This document shows, in pieces, positions 8,164 to 15,555 of a DNA stretch of 15,565 nucleotides. Source of the DNA: an uncultured Ruminococcus sp. GTDB taxonomy: Bacteria > Bacillota_A > Clostridia > Oscillospirales > Ruminococcaceae. Where the stretch lies: assembly GCA_946629405.1 (NCBI GenBank), contig CAMOXW010000193.1, forward strand, positions 1 to 15,565. Direction: 5' to 3'. Position 1 is the first letter of the stretch, and every line of letters begins with the position of its first letter. The notes beneath the pieces were generated by a model. The model made no database searches. It was not told the DNA's origin and saw only the letters and a program-made list of their open reading frames with translations. The position numbers were made by a program, and so were the translations under genes.

Positions 8164-10353
8164 ATGGAATATCTTGAAAACCGCGAGCTTTCGTGGCTTA
8201 AATTCAACAAAAGAGTTCTGGAGGAAGCCACAGCGCCGGAAAATCCCCTGCTCGAAAGGCTATCCTTCTCAGCGATATACCAGAGCAACCTCGACGAATT
8301 TTTCATGGTAAGGGTCGGTTCTCTCACCGATAAGGTCAAGACTTCACCCAAAAAGGCCGACGCAAGCAGCGGTATGACTGCCGCTCAGCAGCTCGACGCC
8401 GTTTTTACTGCCGTAAGAAGGCTCCAACCCGCCGTTGAGGAGGCTTACCGCAGCACTATGGAGGCGCTTGCTGAAAAGGGCTTCCGCCATGTGACGTTCG
8501 ACCGTGCCACCCCCGAGGAGCAGACCTTCCTTGAGCTCTATTTCAAGCGTGAGATAAAGCCCTTCATCTCCGGCATAGTTGTCAACGATGCCATGCCCTT
8601 CCCCTTCCTCAAAAACAAGGAGATATACGCCGCAGTCCAGCTCTCTGCCAAAAAGGGCGTAGCCATCGGCATCATCCCGGTAAACCACGACCGCTCTGAA
8701 CGCATGATCCCCCTCGGAAGCGGCGGAAAGCGCTTCATACTTGAGGAGGAGCTCGTGCTCCGCTTCGCCCACCTGATGTTCAAGAGCTACAAGGTGCTCG
8801 ACCGCGCTCTCATCAGGGTCACCAGAAGCGCCGATATAATGGTCTCCGGCAGAGGTGCCGAATTCCGCGACCGTATGGAGGAGCTCGTCCTCCAGCGAAC
8901 CAAGCTCGAACCTGTAAGGCTTGAAATTTCGGATGATTTCTCCCGTGAGGCACTCGACTATATCTGCAAGAAGCTCAAGCTGAAAAACGTCCGTGTATTC
9001 ACATCACGGATACCGCTCGACCTCTCCTACCTCTACCAGCTCCAGGAGCTTGACGACGACCCGCAGCTTCACTTCACCCCGAGAAGTCCCCGCAAGCCTG
9101 CCGCACTCTCGGATTCAAAGTCCGTATTTTCGCAGGTCAAGGCAAAGGACATACTCCTGAGCTACCCGTTCGAGTCGATGAACCTCTCGTTTATAAGACT
9201 CTTGCAGGAATGTGCCAGCGACCCTAAGGTCACCTCAATAAAGATAACTCTCTACCGCCTCGCCCGCAGCAGCAAGATAATCGAGGCGCTGTGTACTGCC
9301 GCTGAACAAGGCAAGGACGTGCTTGTAATGATAGAGCTTCGCGCAAGATTCGACGAGGCAAATAATATCGAATGGTCAAAGCACCTCCAGAAAGCCGGCG
9401 TAAAGGTCATCTACGGCCCCCGCGACTTCAAGGCTCACTCAAAGCTGATGCTAATAACGCGCAGGGCGCAGGGCGGCGGCTTTGACTACGTCACCCAGAT
9501 AGGCACCGGCAACTATAACGAAAAGACCTCGGCTATTTATACCGACCTCATGCTCCTCACCGCCGACCGCGCAATAGCTGAGGACGCCGAAAACGTCTTC
9601 AATTCACTGATAAACGGGACCTTCATCGAGCATACCAACAAGCTCCTTGTCTCGCCGCACGCCTTACGTCCGCAGATACTCGCTATGATGGATGAGCAGA
9701 TAGAGCTTTCCCGCAGCGGCGGAAGCGGATATATCGCGGCAAAGGTCAATTCGCTCTCTGACAGGGTGATAATATCCAAACTTGTCGAGGCTTCCCAGGC
9801 AGGTGTCAAGGTCGAGCTCGTTGTGCGCGGACTGTGCTGCCTTATCGCAGGAGTGCCGGGATATACCGAGAATATCACTGTCCGCAGCATAGTAGGACGT
9901 TTCCTTGAACATAGCCGTATCTTCATCTTCGGCAGCGAAAAGAAGGAGCAGAAGATCTACATAGGCTCTGCGGACTATATGCCGAGAAATACGATCAGAC
10001 GAGTTGAGGTCGCCGCTCCCGTCGAGGACGAAAGCCTCAAAAAACGTATCCGCGAGATTTTCGGGGCTGTCATGCGGGATAACGTCAAGGCGCGTATCAT
10101 GCACAGCGACGGTACATACTCCCACATCGAGCTCCGCCGCGAGGAAGATGTTCCCTTCAATTCCCAGGAATTCTTCTATGAGGAAGCCTACAGGCGCCTT
10201 GAAGATAAAAAAAACAGGCAGGAAACCCTCCGCCGCAACCGCGAAAACGCTGCCAGTAAAAAGACTGAAAAAAAGCGCGGACGTCCGAAAAAGGACACCA
10301 CCGCTGAAAGCACTGACACCGTAAAAAAACGCACTCCCAGGAAAAAAAGCTGA
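8164..10353 (+). CDS. ppk1: Polyphosphate kinase 1 with extra lysine-rich C-terminal tail
   Basis: A 729-residue enzyme that makes inorganic polyphosphate from ATP, reversibly. The N-terminal domain starts with the classic NRELSWLKFNKRVLEEA (6-22) and SNLDEFFMVRVG (41-52). The catalytic half is phospholipase-D-like. The phosphorylated histidine is H425 in FKAHSKLML, followed by QIGTGNYNEKTSAIYTD (445-461). The second histidine is H583 in FLEHSRIFIFG, followed by YIGSADYMPRN (599-609). All family motifs are intact. The last 40 or so residues extend past the usual end (E. coli PPK1 has 688). They are rich in lysine and arginine and hold an AT-hook-like core, KKRGRPKK (703-710). The start is supported by TGGAG 6 nt upstream. 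The promoter is unclear; a weak TATTAT lies at 8136-8141. A terminator follows at 10399. Confidence 0.96.
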   Translation: MEYLENRELSWLKFNKRVLEEATAPENPLLERLSFSAIYQSNLDEFFMVRVGSLTDKVKTSPKKADASSGMTAAQQLDAVFTAVRRLQPAVEEAYRSTMEALAEKGFRHVTFDRATPEEQTFLELYFKREIKPFISGIVVNDAMPFPFLKNKEIYAAVQLSAKKGVAIGIIPVNHDRSERMIPLGSGGKRFILEEELVLRFAHLMFKSYKVLDRALIRVTRSADIMVSGRGAEFRDRMEELVLQRTKLEPVRLEISDDFSREALDYICKKLKLKNVRVFTSRIPLDLSYLYQLQELDDDPQLHFTPRSPRKPAALSDSKSVFSQVKAKDILLSYPFESMNLSFIRLLQECASDPKVTSIKITLYRLARSSKIIEALCTAAEQGKDVLVMIELRARFDEANNIEWSKHLQKAGVKVIYGPRDFKAHSKLMLITRRAQGGGFDYVTQIGTGNYNEKTSAIYTDLMLLTADRAIAEDAENVFNSLINGTFIEHTNKLLVSPHALRPQILAMMDEQIELSRSGGSGYIAAKVNSLSDRVIISKLVEASQAGVKVELVVRGLCCLIAGVPGYTENITVRSIVGRFLEHSRIFIFGSEKKEQKIYIGSADYMPRNTIRRVEVAAPVEDESLKKRIREIFGAVMRDNVKARIMHSDGTYSHIELRREEDVPFNSQEFFYEEAYRRLEDKKNRQETLRRNRENAASKKTEKKRGRPKKDTTAESTDTVKKRTPRKKS

Positions 10354-10398
10354 TTTTCCGGAGAAAAACTCATAATATCTGCGCTCCTGGAAGCATTG

Positions 10399-10435
10399 AT
10401 GTCCGTATGTGTATAAAGCATACGGGCATTTCTTT
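10399..10435 (+). terminator. Rho-independent terminator after ppk1
   Basis: TGTCCGTATG (10400-10409) pairs with CATACGGGCA (10419-10428), with one G-T wobble and a 9-nt loop. TTTCTTT (10429-10435) follows. It lies 46 bp after the ppk1 stop and before the nfn promoter. Confidence 0.8.
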
Positions 10436-10474
10436 AACCGGCAGATCTATGTTCGCTAAAATTCCAAAAAGCTC

Positions 10475-10503
10475 TTGAAATCCTCGTCCGGATGTGATAT
10501 AAT
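10475..10503 (+). promoter_or_regulatory. Vegetative promoter of nfnAB
   Basis: TTGAAA (10475-10480) and TATAAT (10498-10503) are separated by 17 bp, with TGA before the -10 (extended -10). Transcription should start near 10510, giving a leader of about 90 nt. Confidence 0.9.
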
Positions 10504-10516
10504 ATATGTTATATTC

Positions 10517-10573
10517 TGCAATGCTTGTACCGGAATGGTCAACGGCGACCTGACCGGAAGCTCCTGCATTGTA
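10517..10573 (+). promoter_or_regulatory. Structured 5' leader of nfnAB
   Basis: TGCAATGC (10517-10524) can pair with GCATTGTA (10566-10573), one G-U wobble. This encloses an inner hairpin, GGTCA (10537-10541) / TGACC (10551-10555), which may be extended by CC/GG. The structure ends 12 nt before the AGGAAGG ribosome site (10585-10591). It fits no riboswitch class that I recognise and could be incidental. Confidence 0.35.
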
Positions 10574-10599
10574 AATCCATGCTCAGGAAGGTAAAGACA

Positions 10600-11439
10600 A
10601 TGTACGAAATACTCGAAAAAAGAAGTCTCAATCCGACCGTTACACTTATGAAGATCGCTGCCCCCAAGGTCGCTAAAAAGGCTGAACCGGGTCAGTTCAT
10701 TATCCTCAGAACAGATGAGGACGGTGAGCGTATTCCCCTTACTATTGCCGATTTCGACCGCAGCGCAGGTACGGTCACGATCATTTTCCAGATAGTCGGC
10801 GGTACTACCGAAAAGCTCAACCACCTCAATGAAGGCGACTGTCTCCACGATTTCGTGGGCCCTCTCGGCAGGGCTACAGAGACCGAGGGACTGAAAAAGG
10901 TCGCTGTTGTGGGCGGCGGTGTGGGCTGTGCTATTGCTTACCCCGTTGCAAAGAAGCTGCACGACCTCGGTGTTGAGGTACACTCTATCGTCGGATTCAG
11001 AAATAAGGACCTCGTTATACTTGAGGATGAATTCAGAGCAGCAAGCTCTAAGTTTGTCCTTATGTCAGATGACGGTACTGCCGGCGAAAAGGGACTTGTC
11101 ACCGATGCCCTCAAAAAGCTCATCGAGAGCGGTGAGAAGTATGACAGAGTTATCACCATCGGCCCTCTCATCATGATGAAGTTTGTCTGTCAGCTCACAA
11201 AACAGTACGATATCCCCACTGTTGCTTCCATGAACCCCATTATGATCGACGGCACAGGTATGTGCGGCGGATGCCGTCTTACCGTCGGCGGCGAGACAAA
11301 GTTCGCCTGCGTTGACGGTCCTGAGTTCGACGGTCACCTCATCGACTTCGACGAGGCAATGGCAAGAGGCGCTATGTATAAGCCCTTTGAGCGCAAGGCT
11401 CACGAGGACGCCTGCAATCTGTTCAAGGAGGTAAAGTGA
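10600..11439 (+). CDS. nfnA: NADH-dependent ferredoxin:NADP+ oxidoreductase, subunit A (NfnA/SudB type)
   Basis: A 279-residue flavin and [2Fe-2S] subunit of the electron-bifurcating Nfn complex, which couples NADPH oxidation to reduction of ferredoxin and NAD+, or the reverse. The FAD-binding domain has RIPLT (44-48). The NAD(H)-binding domain has VVGGGVGCAIA (103-113). The C-terminal [2Fe-2S] site is D217 followed by MCGGC (C222, C225) and FAC (C237), which fits the three-Cys-plus-Asp ligation described for Nfn. The start is set at ATG 10600, not the in-frame TTG at 10525, because AGGAAGG lies 8 nt before 10600 and the family begins MYxIL. The leader between promoter and start carries possible secondary structure. 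The pair with the next gene is diagnostic. Confidence 0.92.
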   Translation: MYEILEKRSLNPTVTLMKIAAPKVAKKAEPGQFIILRTDEDGERIPLTIADFDRSAGTVTIIFQIVGGTTEKLNHLNEGDCLHDFVGPLGRATETEGLKKVAVVGGGVGCAIAYPVAKKLHDLGVEVHSIVGFRNKDLVILEDEFRAASSKFVLMSDDGTAGEKGLVTDALKKLIESGEKYDRVITIGPLIMMKFVCQLTKQYDIPTVASMNPIMIDGTGMCGGCRLTVGGETKFACVDGPEFDGHLIDFDEAMARGAMYKPFERKAHEDACNLFKEVK

Positions 11440-11440
11440 T

Positions 11441-12829
11441 ATGCCTAATATGAGAGCTACAAGAAACGAAATGCCCGTTCAGGAGCCCGACGTAAGAAAT
11501 AAAAACTTCAAGGAGGTCGCTCTCGGCTACACCGAGGAACAGGCTATAGACGAGGCTAAGCGCTGCCTTAACTGCAAGAACAAGCCCTGCGTGACAGGCT
11601 GTCCGGTGCAGATAGATATCCCCTCATTCATAGCTGAGGTGGCAAAGGGTGACTTTGCTGCCGCTTATAAGATAATCACAAAGTCAAGCTCACTTCCCGC
11701 GGTCTGCGGACGTGTATGCCCTCAGGAAACACAGTGCGAGAGCAAGTGTGTGAGAGGCATCAAGGGCGAGGCAGTTGCTATAGGACGTCTTGAAAGATTC
11801 GTTGCAGACTGGCACAATGCACAGCCTGAGGGCGAGATCGAGAAGCCCGTTCCCAACGGTCACAAGGCTGCTATAATCGGCTCAGGCCCTTCGGGACTTG
11901 CCTGTGCCGGCGACCTTGCAAAGAAGGGCTATGACGTTACTGTTTTCGAGGCACTTCACGTTGCAGGCGGCGTTCTTTCCTACGGTATCCCGGAATTCAG
12001 ACTCCCAAAGGCTATCGTCCAGAAGGAGATAGAGGGCCTCAAGGCACTCGGCGTCAAGGTCGAGACAAATACAGTTGTCGGAAGAACGATCTCTATTGAC
12101 GAGCTTATGAAGGAGGAGGGCTTCGAGACCATATTCATCGGCTCAGGCGCAGGCCTCCCCAGGTTTATGAAGATACCCGGCGAGAACCTCAGCGGTGTAT
12201 ATTCCGCCAACGAGTTCCTTACCCGTATCAACCTCATGAAGGCATATAAGGAGGACAGCTCAACTCCCGTTCAGCACGGCAGGAAAGCTGTTATCGTAGG
12301 CGGCGGAAACGTTGCTATGGATGCGGCAAGATGTGCAAAGAGACTTGGCGCTGATGTTACTATAGTGTACAGACGTACCGAGAACGAGCTTCCCGCAAGA
12401 GCCGAGGAGGTCGAGCACGCAAAGGAGGAGGGAATTGTCTTCCGCTTCCTCACAAATCCTGTTGAGATAAAATCCGACGGAAACGGCTGGGTAAAGAGCG
12501 TTGTTTGTCAGGAAATGGAGCTCTCCGAGCCTGATGCTTCCGGACGTGCAAAGCCTGTTCCTAAGGAGGGCGCATTCGTCGATATCGAGGCTGACTGCGT
12601 TATCATGTCGATCGGAACCTCTCCCAACCCGCTGATAAAGTCCACAACAGAGGGACTTGACACCCAGAAGTGGGGCGGTATAATTGCCGATGAGGACGGA
12701 CTTACCTCCAAGAAGGGAGTATATGCCGGCGGCGACGCTGTAACAGGCGCTGCTACGGTGATCCTCGCAATGGGCGCCGGTAAAAAGGCTGCTGCCGCAA
12801 TGGATGAATATATGCAAGGACTTAATTAA
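11441..12829 (+). CDS. nfnB: NADH-dependent ferredoxin:NADP+ oxidoreductase, subunit B (GltD-like, NfnB/SudA type)
   Basis: A 462-residue subunit with two [4Fe-4S] clusters, the bifurcating FAD and an NADP(H) site. Cluster cysteines are C42, C45, C50, C54 and C89, C93, C99, C103; E96 in PQETQ lies where Nfn uses a glutamate ligand. FAD binding is by IGSGPSGLACAGDLA (146-160) and NADPH binding by VGGGNVAMDAAR (286-297). GGDAVTGAATVILAMGAGKKAA (430-451) is the second flavin motif. Glutamate synthase small subunit (gltD) is homologous and the usual mis-annotation. Here no large subunit gene is near, and the nfnA partner lies 1 bp upstream, so NfnB is preferred. AAGGAGG (11425-11431) is its ribosome site, inside the end of nfnA. 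Confidence 0.93.
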   Translation: MPNMRATRNEMPVQEPDVRNKNFKEVALGYTEEQAIDEAKRCLNCKNKPCVTGCPVQIDIPSFIAEVAKGDFAAAYKIITKSSSLPAVCGRVCPQETQCESKCVRGIKGEAVAIGRLERFVADWHNAQPEGEIEKPVPNGHKAAIIGSGPSGLACAGDLAKKGYDVTVFEALHVAGGVLSYGIPEFRLPKAIVQKEIEGLKALGVKVETNTVVGRTISIDELMKEEGFETIFIGSGAGLPRFMKIPGENLSGVYSANEFLTRINLMKAYKEDSSTPVQHGRKAVIVGGGNVAMDAARCAKRLGADVTIVYRRTENELPARAEEVEHAKEEGIVFRFLTNPVEIKSDGNGWVKSVVCQEMELSEPDASGRAKPVPKEGAFVDIEADCVIMSIGTSPNPLIKSTTEGLDTQKWGGIIADEDGLTSKKGVYAGGDAVTGAATVILAMGAGKKAAAAMDEYMQGLN

Positions 12830-12833
12830 CACG

Positions 12834-12860
12834 AAAGCCGCACATCAAGTGCGGCTTTTC
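12834..12860 (+). terminator. Rho-independent terminator of nfnAB
   Basis: AAAGCCGCAC (12834-12843) and GTGCGGCTTT (12849-12858) form a perfect 10-bp stem with loop ATCAA, followed by TTTTC. It lies 4 bp after the nfnB stop. Confidence 0.92.
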
Positions 12861-12912
12861 TGATTCAAAGTGCTTTTACCTGAGCTGAGGGCTCCTTCCT
12901 TAAACCACGCAC

Positions 12913-12940
12913 AAAAAAGCCGCGCATGAAGCGCGGCTTT
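12913..12940 (-). terminator. Rho-independent terminator of the GH5 gene
   Basis: AAAGCCGCGC (12916-12925) and GCGCGGCTTT (12931-12940) form a 10-bp stem with loop ATGAA. Read leftward it ends in a run of six T (12918-12913). It lies 4 bp after the GH5 stop codon. It closely resembles the facing nfnAB terminator. Confidence 0.92.
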
Positions 12941-12944
12941 ACGT

Positions 12945-15080
12945 TTATGCGTATGTCGGGTCAAGTGTAACTTCGACCGGGAACTGTGAGATTATGCTGA
13001 GCTTGAGCTGCTGAATGCAAAGGGCGTCCTTATTGGTTATACCGGGAGTGCCGTCAACATCTGCATTTCTCTCGCCGTTGCCCTCGAACTGGTACTTGTC
13101 AGGATTGGTCACGCACTGCATTACATATACAGCGTCAGCCATATTTACCTGATCGTCGCAGTTTGCGTCGCCGTATAACGGAGCGGGCTCGTCGCCCATG
13201 CCGAATACATTCCAGTCAAGGAGATCAGCCTTGTCAGCGTTATACCAGATCTGTATCTCGCCTGATGTCGCACCGGCATAGATATCGCTGGTGTTGATTA
13301 TTACCTGAAGCTTTCCGCCTTCGTCGATAGTTCCTTCCCACTCAATGCTTGTCCAGTCCTCAGCGCCCATGAAGCCGACAGCACCGTTGATATAAGTGCC
13401 AGCCTCGCCCTTGAAGTTGATGACCATCTTGCCATTTCTTGAAACGTTGGAAAGGTCTATCTGATATTTCTTTGTCTTGTCCTCTGGCTCGATTATCTCG
13501 CCGGAGGTAGCTCCGATAACTGAGATAGTCTTAACGGTAGTCACGCCGTCAGTTCTTACGAAAAGGTGAGCGATGCTGTCGACCTTGTCAGCGCCCCATG
13601 CGTTCTTTACGCTGTCAGCGGAGAAGTAAGCGATGCCTTTCTTGGTATCGACATCATAGGGCTTGACCTCAGTCCAGCCCAGCCAGCTGCCGTCAGTGAG
13701 AGCGATAGCCGCCGGAGTATCACCTGTGAATTCAACAGCGATATCGCCGCCGTCGAGCTGAGTCCATACAGCCTCAGTGTTCATGCAGTTCTGGTCAGCC
13801 TTGCCGTCAGCTCCCTTGTGGTTAGCATCGAGCTCTGCTGAGCCGGTGAAAAGGATATTGCCTGTAGAGATATCCTCGTGGTCGTACTTAGTACCTTCCT
13901 TCTTGCCGCCCCATACAATGGTATCATCAGCAAGAACGCTCATCATCTTGTCAACTACCTGAACGGAGTCCTCATACCAAACAAGGTTGTGGCGGTCGAT
14001 GTAGTCGTGGCGCTCGGAAACATCCTTATTGTCTCTTGCATCGTTGTCCCAGAGCACGCAGGGGATGCCCATAGCCTTAGTAGTTGAGATATACTGCTCA
14101 GCCCACTGTACACGCGCTTCGGTATTACCGAAGTTTGAAGCGCTGAATTCACCGATAACAACGGGGATATCCTTAGCAATGAAGGTAGTTCTGATACCCT
14201 CGAGGATATTTGCAAGCTCGGTCTGATAGGACTCATTGAAGGTGCTGTGGTCGGCAACAGACTTGTCCATAGTGAAGCCGTAGGGTGAATAAGCGTGGAT
14301 AGAAGCCGCAACATAGTCGTCATCCGGAACAACAAGCTTGGACATGATAGAGATGTCGCTTGAAGCGCAGTAATCAGGTATCATGAGCAGACGGGTGTCC
14401 TTATAGGGTGAGTCTATGCTTCTGATGAGCTCAACGAAGTCGGCGTTGAGCTGGTTGATGCAGTCCACCTCATTCTGCTGAGGTCCCCACCATTCGTGAG
14501 TCGTACCGTAGGCGCGCGGCTCGTTCATACACTCGAAGATAAGGTGCTGGTCATAGTCCTTGAACTCATTAGCGAGCTGAGTCCAGATCTTCATGAGCCT
14601 GGGCTTTATCTCGTCGTAAGCATCGCCGATATCAGCGCGGTTTATCCAGTTTTCGTGGTGTACATTTATAATAACGTACATACCGCTCTTGTAGGCGTAG
14701 TCAACTACCTCGTGAACTCTTGCGAGCCATGCGGGGTCGATGTTGTTGTCGGAGTCGAGGTGCTGATACCATGTGATCGGAACTCTCATGGTGTTGAAGC
14801 CCTTAGCCTTGACAGCGTCAACGAGCGCCTGAGAAGTTACTGGCTGGCCCCATGCAGTCTCGGATGAAACTCCGGGATTGGCTGAATTGGAAGTCGCATC
14901 AAGAGTGTTGCCGAGGTTCCAGCCGATCTTCATATCTTCCGTGATCTCGAAGGCTGTGAGTACATTATCGGCAGCATCGGCTCCGGGGACAGCGGCAGGA
15001 AATCTTGCTGCTGTGAGCATACATAAAGCGGCAGCGGAAATGCTTATAACGCGCTTTATGCCTTTAGTGTCTGAAAACAT
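12945..15080 (-). CDS. Secreted family 5 glycoside hydrolase (endoglucanase type) with carbohydrate-binding region and dockerin
   Basis: A 711-residue cellulosomal enzyme that probably cleaves beta-1,4-glucans (cellulose, xyloglucan or mixed glucan). The start is ATG 15080, since GGGAGGG lies just upstream and a signal peptide follows at once (1 to about 36, ending PGADA). The GH5 domain (about 43-390, subfamily 4-like) has IGWNLGNTLDA (52-62), INVHHENW (138-145), acid/base E187 in MNEP and nucleophile E311 in IGEFS. Two beta-rich modules follow (about 405-525 and 538-628); they look like carbohydrate-binding modules, family not assigned. The dockerin (about 634-700) has two calcium loops: DANCDDQVNMAD (638-649) and DVDGTPGITNKD (674-685). 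It would be secreted and docked to a scaffoldin cohesin. The gene has its own promoter and terminator. The longer reading frame up to 15206 lacks a ribosome site. Confidence 0.95.
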   Translation of the reverse strand: MFSDTKGIKRVISISAAALCMLTAARFPAAVPGADAADNVLTAFEITEDMKIGWNLGNTLDATSNSANPGVSSETAWGQPVTSQALVDAVKAKGFNTMRVPITWYQHLDSDNNIDPAWLARVHEVVDYAYKSGMYVIINVHHENWINRADIGDAYDEIKPRLMKIWTQLANEFKDYDQHLIFECMNEPRAYGTTHEWWGPQQNEVDCINQLNADFVELIRSIDSPYKDTRLLMIPDYCASSDISIMSKLVVPDDDYVAASIHAYSPYGFTMDKSVADHSTFNESYQTELANILEGIRTTFIAKDIPVVIGEFSASNFGNTEARVQWAEQYISTTKAMGIPCVLWDNDARDNKDVSERHDYIDRHNLVWYEDSVQVVDKMMSVLADDTIVWGGKKEGTKYDHEDISTGNILFTGSAELDANHKGADGKADQNCMNTEAVWTQLDGGDIAVEFTGDTPAAIALTDGSWLGWTEVKPYDVDTKKGIAYFSADSVKNAWGADKVDSIAHLFVRTDGVTTVKTISVIGATSGEIIEPEDKTKKYQIDLSNVSRNGKMVINFKGEAGTYINGAVGFMGAEDWTSIEWEGTIDEGGKLQVIINTSDIYAGATSGEIQIWYNADKADLLDWNVFGMGDEPAPLYGDANCDDQVNMADAVYVMQCVTNPDKYQFEGNGERNADVDGTPGITNKDALCIQQLKLSIISQFPVEVTLDPTYA

Positions 15081-15102
15081 TTTAATACCCTCCCATTGTG
15101 CT

Positions 15103-15130
15103 TTGCACGCGGATGCCGCGTACAGTGCAA
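15103..15130 (-). promoter_or_regulatory. Hairpin in the 5' leader of the GH5 gene
   Basis: ACGCGG (15107-15112) and CCGCGT (15116-15121) pair around a 3-nt loop. Flanking TTGC (15103-15106) and GCAA (15127-15130) can extend it with a bulge. It sits about 8 nt upstream of the ribosome site, within the roughly 110-nt leader. It may stabilise the message or affect translation; nothing decides this. Confidence 0.45.
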
Positions 15131-15196
15131 TATTTTGTGTTTTCCGGACGTCAGGCGGTACCCAGTGCAGTAAATACCGTCTTACTTCACACTCAC

Positions 15197-15225
15197 ATTT
15201 TATCATGAATGTAGAAAAATGTCAA
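15197..15225 (-). promoter_or_regulatory. Vegetative promoter of the GH5 gene
   Basis: On the minus strand TTGACA (15225-15220) and TAAAAT (15202-15197) are 17 bp apart, with TGA before the -10. Transcription should start near 15190, about 110 nt before the ATG at 15080. Confidence 0.88.
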
Positions 15226-15394
15226 GATTATTTGTGCAATCTGCCACAAGTTTGAGGGTAGAAATTTCAGCTTTGATTTTAGCAATATTGTATAATTTAA
15301 TTTTAATTTAATCGGTAAATTAATAACGTGCTGTAAATTTAGTATAAAATTGTACATATCAGGCCGCCCATAAAGCTCATCCTGTCATTTGCAC
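15226..15394. other. AT-rich gene-free stretch upstream of the GH5 promoter
   Basis: No credible reading frame is seen on either strand. The stretch from about 15275 to 15360 is very AT-rich, as often found upstream of strong promoters. A TATAAT word at 15290-15295 on the plus strand has no convincing -35 partner. Confidence 0.5.
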
Positions 15395-15423
15395 GAAAAA
15401 AGGGCGCACAACGTACGCCCTTT
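15395..15423 (-). terminator. Probable leftward rho-independent terminator
   Basis: AAAGGGCG (15399-15406) pairs with CGCCCTTT (15416-15423) over 8 bp with a 9-nt loop. Read leftward it continues into a T run (complement of the A run at 15396-15401). It would end a transcript coming from beyond the right edge of the window. A weaker rightward action is possible. Confidence 0.65.
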
Positions 15424-15460
15424 CACTCTGCCGCTCAAGACAGTTATTAATGTCTGCTCA

Positions 15461-15510
15461 ACAACTAAAAATTGGCTTTATACAGCTTTTAAAAGCCAAT
15501 TTTTAGTTGT
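15461..15510. repeat. Perfect 19-bp inverted repeat (hairpin A of an edge element)
   Basis: ACAACTAAAAATTGGCTTT (15461-15479) is repeated exactly in reverse complement at 15492-15510, with a 12-nt loop. It is directly followed by another perfect hairpin. It is AT-rich and contains no gene. It may be part of a mobile element end or a small structured RNA. Confidence 0.8.
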
Positions 15511-15555
15511 CAAAGTGCAAGAAAAAATAAATTTTCCGATTTTTCTTGCACTTTG
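15511..15555. repeat. Perfect 16-bp inverted repeat (hairpin B of an edge element)
   Basis: CAAAGTGCAAGAAAAA (15511-15526) is repeated exactly in reverse complement at 15540-15555, with a 13-nt loop. It abuts hairpin A with no spacer. The window ends 10 bp later, so its context on the right is unknown. Confidence 0.8.

Noticed and set aside
7892..8311. Plus-strand frame of 139 residues covering the gap before ppk1
   Set aside because: It runs through the inverted-repeat element and into the start of ppk1 in another frame, has no ribosome site and resembles no family.
10525..10599. TTG-started extension of nfnA
   Set aside because: No ribosome site, extra residues unlike the family, and it overlaps the structured leader.
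10456..10983. Minus-strand frame of 175 residues across the nfn promoter and nfnA
   Set aside because: It covers a strong promoter and leader and is antisense to nfnA; no recognisable domain.
11441..12829. Glutamate synthase small subunit (gltD) as the identity of this gene
   Set aside because: No large-subunit gene is near, and an NfnA-type partner lies 1 bp upstream, which points to NfnB.
12260..12832. Minus-strand frame of 190 residues opposite nfnB
   Set aside because: It is an antisense shadow of a clearly conserved gene, with low-complexity content and no ribosome site.
15081..15206. N-terminal extension of the GH5 reading frame to 15206
   Set aside because: It would put 42 residues before a normal signal peptide, overlaps the promoter -10 region, and lacks a ribosome site, whereas ATG 15080 has GGGAGGG.
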